A stretch of DNA of 64,000 bases from DATGLG01 sp035294245 (GTDB taxonomy: Bacteria; Pseudomonadota; Alphaproteobacteria; JACZXZ01), in contig DATGLG010000003.1 in the NCBI GenBank assembly GCA_035294245.1, positions 1 through 64,000 on the forward strand, written 5' to 3'. Below the pieces are notes generated by a model. That model saw nothing but the letters and a program-made list of their open reading frames with translations. It made no database searches and was not told the DNA's origin. Every line of letters starts with the position of its first letter. The first letter of the stretch is position 1. A program made the position numbers and the translations under genes. This document shows, piece by piece, positions 57,863 to 64,000 of the stretch.

Positions 57863-60800
57863 GTGAATCCCGACGTCCCCGCGACCCCTGGCGGCATCCC
57901 GAATGCCGCCGCGCTCGCCGCCTCGCTGGCGCAGCTCACCTCGGGATGGACACCGGGCGCCGGCGTCGCGCCGGAGGCGTTGACCGTAGCTCGACACGCC
58001 CTGGCTTGCAGCCTTCTTGCAAACAAAGGCATCAACGATCTGCTCGCGGCAACTACGCCGGTAAAGGCGAGACCGCCGGCCAACCCGCAGCTTTCGATCG
58101 AGTTGCAACGGATTGCAGAGGCGGCGATTGCGGCCCCGCGGCCGCGCACGATCGCCGTGATACGCACGCCGCTCGCTGCCGGCATATCCAATCCGACCGG
58201 CCGTCCCGACTGGACCCGAGGCGCGCGGATCATCGACAGCTACGGACCCTTTCAAGATCTCCAGGGTGTCGCGCACTGGGTTGATCTGGTACTGCGCACC
58301 GTCGCGCTGCCGTTTGCCTTCGGCAGCCCGGCATCACCCTTCGCAGTCTTCCCCGTTCGTGAGTTCCTGCATCCTCCGCCGACGCCGTCGAGCCTCTCCC
58401 TGGGCGCGGGCAGCGCCTGGTTTCTGGCCAACATGCTTTCGCCGGCCTTTCCCGGCGGAAGCTTCACCGGGCTCGCGATCACTGGCGGCGCGCTCAACTC
58501 TTCGGCGCCGCTGAGTTTCCAGAACGGCGTGTATGTGGTTCCGGCGAACGCCACCCTCACCGTCACCCTGACCCTCGCGCCTGCTTCGCTGCCGGTGAGT
58601 TCGGGTGGCCCCGGGGCGGATGCCGCGGCGGCCATTTTCACGCCGCCGCCCAACGTCACCATCCGCTTCCAGCAATCGGGGGCTGCGTTCGAGGCCATTG
58701 CGGACTCCAGCGCACAAGCCTACGGCTCCACGGTCAAGCTGCATTGGAACCGGCAAGCCCCGATCCAGGTCACCGGACTGCCCGCACTCCTCGTTCCTTG
58801 TGAAGTCTCGACGCCGAATTTCCCGTTCGACACGGTTCGGTCGACGCTGTTCACGCCTTCCGGCGTCGGCGCCATCACTCAGGCCGGCTGGGCCTTGCCG
58901 CTCGCGGCCACCGCCTCCGCCAGCCTACCTGAGGCGGCAGGGCCCGGCGCGGGCTTGGTCGCGTTCGCGCCGGGCGCTTCCATTCAGACCGCGCTCCTGC
59001 CCACCGCCGCACCCATCGCCAACGGGCTCATCGAGATCGGAACGGGCAGCCTCTACGCGATGGCGACCGGCAAAGCCAAGCCCACGAGGACGACTTACCA
59101 GCTCTGGCCGGAAGCAGCCCCCTCCAAGCTGAAGACCTCGGTCGAGTTCGCCACGCCGCCGAGCTTCGTCTTCGCCTTCTTCTCCACCGTCACTCAGGAG
59201 CTGCTGCTCGCCCCGGGAGAGGCGACGGCGCATTTGGACCGGCCACTCGCGGCCACCGGCGCGCGCTTTCCCTATCGGGCGAGCGCTCTCCTGCTTCTCG
59301 ACCAGTCGAGCACCGCCAATCGCGTCTTCCTCCTCGCCTCGCGCCCAGACATGCGCACGCCCATCGTTCCTCTCGCACTTGAGAACGCCTTACTGGGCGT
59401 GGACGCGCCGACCGTTCTGGCGTTGGCCGGCGTTCTTCAAAGCGATAACGTTCTGAAGGCTGCCATCGGCCTCTACTTCGATCTGCGCTGGCTGCTGCCC
59501 ACGCTTCCGGACCCCTACGCCGCCAATTTCGATCTGACGTTCATACCCAGGGAAGCCGGTCAGAACGCGCTGGCCACGCTCCTCGCGGCGATCACCTGGG
59601 CCGGCAGCGGCGCCGAGCCCGTGCTCGGTTTCCAACTCCTGCCGCCGCCGCAGGGAGCGAGCGCGGCCGGCACGCCATTCCCGTCATCCATCGCCGCGCG
59701 CGGCACGATCGCCGCCGCGGCGTCGGTGTCCCGAGGTGCGAACCCCGCATTGCTGGATCTGTCCACGCGCGTCGACCTGCTTGGCGTCGCACTGGCCCCG
59801 GAGCTGGCGCGGCTCGCCGGCCGGAACAGCCCAGGCCCAGCGCTTCAGGAATCGAATCCAGCCGCCAGCCTCGCCTTGACCGGCATGTGGCTCTCCCTCA
59901 ACAGCTCGCTGGTCGCGACCTTCGCCCTGCCTCAAGTCTCGTGGGAGCCGATGGAGTCCACGGCGGCCGATCAGCCGGGCCCCATCGCCTGCGATCCCGC
60001 CTCCGACGGCAATCCCCTGCTGATCGCGGCTCCCGATCGGCAGCAGCTCGTCCGCTTCAGCCCCGGCCCGGTCCTGCTCAACAACATCCACAACGTGGCC
60101 GCCGGGCTTCCGTTCGCCGCGAGCTTCAGCCTGCCCTTCGGGCTGAACGCGATCATCCTGCAGCCAAACCGGCTGGTGAAAGGCAGGCGCGGCGGCCTGC
60201 TCTCGCAGTTCCTGGCCGCGGGCGGCCAGTTCCGCACCAATGTTCCGCAATTCCCGGACTCCTTTGTACCGAACCCCAGCCCTCCGCCGCCTACGCTCAC
60301 GGGCGCCTTGCAGCTCACCGTGATGCCCGAGCATCCCGAAAATCCCGATGCCGTCTTCCCCGGCGCGACGGAGGTGGACGCCGCCCACGGACCGTTCATC
60401 GGGCCCACGCCCAATGGCTACGGCTACACCGTCATCGGGCCCACCGGCACCAGCGGCGTGGGCGAGATCTTCGAGGGCGAGTTCGGCGCCCAGGGCAAGC
60501 AGCCGGGCGTTCCCGTGCGCCGCATCGACTTCTCCGGCTACGGCGCCAGCATCTTCAGCGAGTGGGGCAAGCCCAATCAGGTTCCTCCGGCCATCATCAA
60601 GGTCCAGTTCGATACGACCATCGGACGCACGGCCTACGAGGTGGTCCAGGCCGAAAGCGTCATTTATCCGTATTGCGTCTATGTCGTCCGCACCGTCACC
60701 ATCCAGCGTCAGAATGCTGGATGGGTGAAGCGCACCGATACCGGCTGGCAGGCGGCGTCCCCCGGCCAGTTCCAGTTCCCCCAGGACACCGCCGCGCAAT

Positions 60801-62731
60801 GGGCAAACCGTGTGCACGCGGGGGCGCTGGCCGGCGCATTCAACGTTCGCAATATCCGCGACCAGCCCGAGATCATCGATATTCCCAGCTCGCCCTTCCA
60901 ATTCAAGAAGGTCCTCTTCGATGCGGATCTCGGCATCGCCACGAGCCTCAACGTCTTGCAGGGCGGCTTTTCAGCACCCGTGGCGGGCATCCCGAATCCG
61001 CCAGTGCTGGTCGCCTCGCGCGACATGGTCGGATATGTGCAGATTGCGCCCGACGGCCAGTCGCCCGACCCGCCCACCATGAAGGCGCTGCTCGATCGGA
61101 TCGGACCTCTCGACCCGGGCGTCGCCTGCACGGTGGAAGCCGGCCGCGCCAACAACCTGCCAGGCACCACCCTTCGATGCTCGGCCTTCGAAGTGGACAT
61201 CATTACCGAGACGAATACCGGGGCTCCCACACCGGCGCTGGGCGTGGCGCTGCGCGGGGCACCACAGATTCCGCGTGGCGGCGGTTGGAGCCTGGGCCGG
61301 CGCAAGTTCTCCGATCCGGCGCCTTCGGCTCTTCCCGATGATTTCCCCATGCCGCTGGTTCAGCCGGCGGGGGTTGCCGATTTCTGGTACCTGTCGGACG
61401 TCGCCGACGTTCTTCAGCTTACCCAGCCGGACGCGTTCTACAGCCTGATGCACGCGACGGGCACGCACAAGGTGCTGTTCGAGTCACCCCGGATTCCCAC
61501 GGCCGCCGCCGTTCCCGGCCTGCAATTCCCCAAGCCCAATCCGCCGGGGCCGCCGAAACCCGGCGCCGTGGCCGCCAACCCCGGCTCGCCCAATCTCGGC
61601 GACCTCGCCTCGATCCTCAATTCCACTGGCCTGTTTCCGGATATTGCCAACGCCCTCTCCCTGATCCAGGGCGCCCTCGAGCAGATCAACACCATCTCCC
61701 AGGGGTTCCACTATTCGAAGACACACGGCTTCGATCCCAACCAGCGCGTCACCCTCGTCGATCTCGGCGTCATCAACATCGCACTCCAGTATGCCGACAC
61801 GACCGATCCCGCCCTGCCGGCAGCCAAGCTGATCTATGCCGTGGACTCCTCGGCTTCGCCGAGCTGGAGCCTGAGCATCGGCCCCCTCTCCTTCCTCGTT
61901 ACGGTGCCGGTTTTCGGCAGCACGCCCATTCTCACCATCACCGGCGGCTTCTCCGCCGACGAGCACACCAAGGCGGGCTTGACCAACCTCAACGTCCAGA
62001 TGGGCGACGCCCTCAGCGTGGTCAAGAACGTCTTCAGCGATCTGCAGGCGCTGGCGCAGTTCCTGCCGGGCGGGGCCGGCGCCAATCTCGATGTCGCGCT
62101 CTCCGATGGCAGGCTCACCGTCAGCGACACCTTCGCGATCGCCGATATGCCCCTTGGCATAGGGGACATCACCGACGTCAGCCTCGATCTCGGCCTCGGC
62201 ATCCGGCTCTCGCCGCTATCGGTCGACTTCGCGGTCGGCATCGGCAGCGCGAGCAACCCCTTCAACTGGATCGTCTCGCCCCTGGCGGGCAACGGCTTGA
62301 TGGATTTCGGCGTCCGCGCCAACCAGCCGGCGCTCACCATCCAGGGCGGCATCGGCCTGGGTCTCGCCATCGACCTGGGCATCGCGTCCGGCTCGGCTTC
62401 CGTCGCCATCGCGATGCAGCTCAACGTCACCGGCAACACCATCACCCTCATGGCGATCTTGAGCGGGCAGGCCTCGGTGGACGTCCTCGACGGCCTCGCC
62501 AGTGCCACCATCACGCTCTCCGCGGCGCTGGGCGTCGGGCTCGATCCCTTGATGCCGCCCGTGCATCTGCTGCCGCCCCCGGTGAGCATCGGTCCCGAGG
62601 ACATCACTCTGATCGCGTCCTGCTCGGTCGGCATTCACATCAGCGTGTGCTGGGTCGTCAGCGTGAGCTGGGACGGGTCCTGGACGTTCTCGCAAACCGT
62701 CACCATGCCGCAGGTCACGGTCAACGTGTGA
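57863..62731 (+). CDS. Giant protein of unrecognised family, 1622 aa
   Basis: Start GTG 57863 with GGAGG 4 bp before it; the same frame is open further upstream but lacks a better start. No signal peptide is seen at this start. The protein is rich in Ala, Pro, Gly and small hydrophobics with alternating beta-type stretches. Several regions look domain-like: residues ~1-100 helical, ~400-900 with repeated Pro/Gly turns, and a C-terminal ~250-residue beta-rich region (GLGIRLSPLSVDFAVGIGSAS, GIGLGLAIDLGIASGSASVAIAM). No enzyme motif was recognised. A second gene of similar style follows 15 bp later, so they form a pair or operon. Confidence 0.85.
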   Translation: MNPDVPATPGGIPNAAALAASLAQLTSGWTPGAGVAPEALTVARHALACSLLANKGINDLLAATTPVKARPPANPQLSIELQRIAEAAIAAPRPRTIAVIRTPLAAGISNPTGRPDWTRGARIIDSYGPFQDLQGVAHWVDLVLRTVALPFAFGSPASPFAVFPVREFLHPPPTPSSLSLGAGSAWFLANMLSPAFPGGSFTGLAITGGALNSSAPLSFQNGVYVVPANATLTVTLTLAPASLPVSSGGPGADAAAAIFTPPPNVTIRFQQSGAAFEAIADSSAQAYGSTVKLHWNRQAPIQVTGLPALLVPCEVSTPNFPFDTVRSTLFTPSGVGAITQAGWALPLAATASASLPEAAGPGAGLVAFAPGASIQTALLPTAAPIANGLIEIGTGSLYAMATGKAKPTRTTYQLWPEAAPSKLKTSVEFATPPSFVFAFFSTVTQELLLAPGEATAHLDRPLAATGARFPYRASALLLLDQSSTANRVFLLASRPDMRTPIVPLALENALLGVDAPTVLALAGVLQSDNVLKAAIGLYFDLRWLLPTLPDPYAANFDLTFIPREAGQNALATLLAAITWAGSGAEPVLGFQLLPPPQGASAAGTPFPSSIAARGTIAAAASVSRGANPALLDLSTRVDLLGVALAPELARLAGRNSPGPALQESNPAASLALTGMWLSLNSSLVATFALPQVSWEPMESTAADQPGPIACDPASDGNPLLIAAPDRQQLVRFSPGPVLLNNIHNVAAGLPFAASFSLPFGLNAIILQPNRLVKGRRGGLLSQFLAAGGQFRTNVPQFPDSFVPNPSPPPPTLTGALQLTVMPEHPENPDAVFPGATEVDAAHGPFIGPTPNGYGYTVIGPTGTSGVGEIFEGEFGAQGKQPGVPVRRIDFSGYGASIFSEWGKPNQVPPAIIKVQFDTTIGRTAYEVVQAESVIYPYCVYVVRTVTIQRQNAGWVKRTDTGWQAASPGQFQFPQDTAAQWANRVHAGALAGAFNVRNIRDQPEIIDIPSSPFQFKKVLFDADLGIATSLNVLQGGFSAPVAGIPNPPVLVASRDMVGYVQIAPDGQSPDPPTMKALLDRIGPLDPGVACTVEAGRANNLPGTTLRCSAFEVDIITETNTGAPTPALGVALRGAPQIPRGGGWSLGRRKFSDPAPSALPDDFPMPLVQPAGVADFWYLSDVADVLQLTQPDAFYSLMHATGTHKVLFESPRIPTAAAVPGLQFPKPNPPGPPKPGAVAANPGSPNLGDLASILNSTGLFPDIANALSLIQGALEQINTISQGFHYSKTHGFDPNQRVTLVDLGVINIALQYADTTDPALPAAKLIYAVDSSASPSWSLSIGPLSFLVTVPVFGSTPILTITGGFSADEHTKAGLTNLNVQMGDALSVVKNVFSDLQALAQFLPGGAGANLDVALSDGRLTVSDTFAIADMPLGIGDITDVSLDLGLGIRLSPLSVDFAVGIGSASNPFNWIVSPLAGNGLMDFGVRANQPALTIQGGIGLGLAIDLGIASGSASVAIAMQLNVTGNTITLMAILSGQASVDVLDGLASATITLSAALGVGLDPLMPPVHLLPPPVSIGPEDITLIASCSVGIHISVCWVVSVSWDGSWTFSQTVTMPQVTVNV

Positions 62732-62746
62732 GCGAAGGAGCGCGTT

Positions 62747-64000
62747 TTGGCACTCAACGATCTCGAGCTCGGCCTCATGGCGTTTCCCCAGCGCTGGGAT
62801 GGCCCGTCGGGCATGCTCTCGCTCAATATCCTCCTGCTGCCCGTGGGCGATCCCACGGCGCCGCTCGGCGGCGGGCCGAAATTCGCCGGCACTGCGGTTT
62901 CCCTCGTCATTAACCTGGTCTCGGGGCTCGACGCGCTGCCCTCGAGCGGAACCGTTCCCGACCATACCGTGCCGTATGTGGCGCAACCCCCGGCGGTCGC
63001 GCCCACCTTGTTCTCCACACTCTTCAACCAACTCGTGGCTAAAGGAATCATGGTAACCGGCAACAAGCTCGCCACGCCCCCGCCGGCAAGCGCCCGCATC
63101 AAGAAATCGCTCCCCGCGAGCTATACCGCGGCGTTCCCCTTCGAGCGGCCACGCAGCAGCGACCTCAGCATGGGCGACGGCTTCGGCTGCGCGCTCCGGG
63201 AGCAGGCGCCCGGCCTGAATGCTGCACTGCCGCCTCCCGACACGCAAATCGGCTGGGGCCAGGTGATCTCCTATGCCCTGCGCCAGCCGGTGCTGGCCGA
63301 GGATCTTGGGCTCATCTACCGGCTGACGCTCCCGATCCCCGCGGCGCGTCTCGCCGAAGGCGGCTATGTGTGGGCGGCGCTTGATACCAGCTCGGGCGCC
63401 AATCCGTGGGTGGCCGACTTCAAGGCCAACCCCGACACGATCAAATCCTATGCCGCGCGGCTTCCCGAACTGGACGCCGCCCATGCGCGCAGCCTTTTCG
63501 CCGCGACCCTGTTCCCGATCGTCGCGACGCCCCCTTCCAACCTGGCGCAGGCGCAACTGGAGGCCGAGGAATACGATGACGGCTTTGCGCAGATCGTCCA
63601 CGCCAACCAGCCGACCACCATCGATACCGCCACCCTCGCGGCGGACCAGATCGCGCCCGGAACCGAAGCCGGCATTCAGCTCGGCTGGGACGACGAGCAA
63701 GTAACCGTTTGGCTGAACAGCCAGATCGACCTGCTGCGGGACCGCGTCGGCGGGACCACCAACACGCCGGAATCGCCACTCGGCGTGCAAGGATACCGTG
63801 TGGATGTGCGCCAGAAAGGCGCCCCGACTTGGCGCTCGCTTTGCGTGGTCAATGGTACCCTGCCGTTCGACCAGACCTCGTTCGGCGGCGCGGTGACGAC
63901 CTCCATTACGGGCAACGAGTTCTGGGTGGCTCCAGCGCCGGTGCGACCGAGCGCGGACGACAACAGCACCAACGATCAGCCGGCCTGGCTGCCGCTCTAC
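62747..64000 (+). CDS. Second large unrecognised protein, 5' part
   Basis: Open for at least 418 codons to the window edge. The proposed start is TTG 62747 with AAGGAG 7 bp upstream, 15 bp after the previous stop; the first in-frame ATG is at 62777. The product is Pro/Ala-rich with FPQRWDGPSGMLSLNILLLPVGDP near the start and GIQLGWDDEQVTVWLN around residue 310, then GVQGYRVDVRQKGAP. No transmembrane helix or signal is evident. No family recognised. Confidence 0.8.
   Translation, partial: MALNDLELGLMAFPQRWDGPSGMLSLNILLLPVGDPTAPLGGGPKFAGTAVSLVINLVSGLDALPSSGTVPDHTVPYVAQPPAVAPTLFSTLFNQLVAKGIMVTGNKLATPPPASARIKKSLPASYTAAFPFERPRSSDLSMGDGFGCALREQAPGLNAALPPPDTQIGWGQVISYALRQPVLAEDLGLIYRLTLPIPAARLAEGGYVWAALDTSSGANPWVADFKANPDTIKSYAARLPELDAAHARSLFAATLFPIVATPPSNLAQAQLEAEEYDDGFAQIVHANQPTTIDTATLAADQIAPGTEAGIQLGWDDEQVTVWLNSQIDLLRDRVGGTTNTPESPLGVQGYRVDVRQKGAPTWRSLCVVNGTLPFDQTSFGGAVTTSITGNEFWVAPAPVRPSADDNSTNDQPAWLPLY

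Noticed and set aside
62216..63790. 524-codon minus-strand open frame
   Set aside because: Mirror of the two unknown large genes; spans the gap between them and has a biased Arg/Gly/His-rich translation.
1..64000. CRISPR arrays, tRNA and rRNA genes, intact insertion sequences
   Set aside because: No regular spaced repeats, cloverleaf or rRNA-like stretches, and no complete transposase gene were seen by eye on either strand; a tRNAscan, Rfam or ISfinder run would settle it.

Overview
The window looks like chromosomal DNA of a high-GC alphaproteobacterium, probably of the Hyphomicrobiales. This rests on gene families (BigR/Blh sulfur operon, NdufS4-like subunit, FixL-type PAS kinase, MocR and FNR-type sites) and base composition; no rRNA, tRNA or CRISPR array was seen, and the organism cannot be named.

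Region 1 (1-8926, minus strand) is a short-chain aliphatic amide utilisation operon: amiC-amiR, a leader with an intrinsic terminator, a five-gene Urt/Fmd-type ABC transporter, aliphatic amidase amiE, then a CbbQ/NorQ-type AAA ATPase and the start of a NorD-like partner. Region 2 (9160-20551) is a catabolic cluster: a spermidine/putrescine-type ABC transporter, an aldehyde dehydrogenase and an enolase-superfamily dehydratase on the minus strand, facing a MocR regulator, a GMC oxidoreductase and an amine-oxidase-like flavoprotein on the plus strand. The substrate is unknown, but paired CCATTAT-like direct repeats 22 bp apart suggest common MocR control.

Region 3 (20831-36891) holds nitrogen-oxide, sulfur and redox functions: nsrR, a bigR operon (two YeeE/YedE proteins, TauE/SafE, persulfide dioxygenase), a three-subunit molybdenum hydroxylase, ferredoxin fdxA with an NsrR-like box, norCB with two small membrane genes, an sdhBCD set without sdhA, and a ferritin-like protein. 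Region 4 (36967-57346) resembles a low-oxygen/stress island: cytochrome c, a CRP/FNR regulator with an extra C-terminal HTH, glycosylase, NdufS4-like protein, oxalyl-CoA decarboxylase, cytochrome b561, a PepSY-response regulator-histidine kinase operon, CBS proteins, a hybrid kinase with a FixL-type heme PAS, a MacAB-type exporter and a universal stress protein. Seven FNR/FixK-like boxes (TTGAN-N4-NNCAA) lie in regions 3 and 4, in front of transcription units rather than inside genes.

Region 5 (57580-64000) begins with a decayed insertion scar (a 69-bp repeat also found at 9059, and a truncated DppC-like permease fragment). It continues with two adjacent large genes of unrecognised family, 1622 aa and over 418 aa, which run off the right edge and are the best candidates for an undescribed system.
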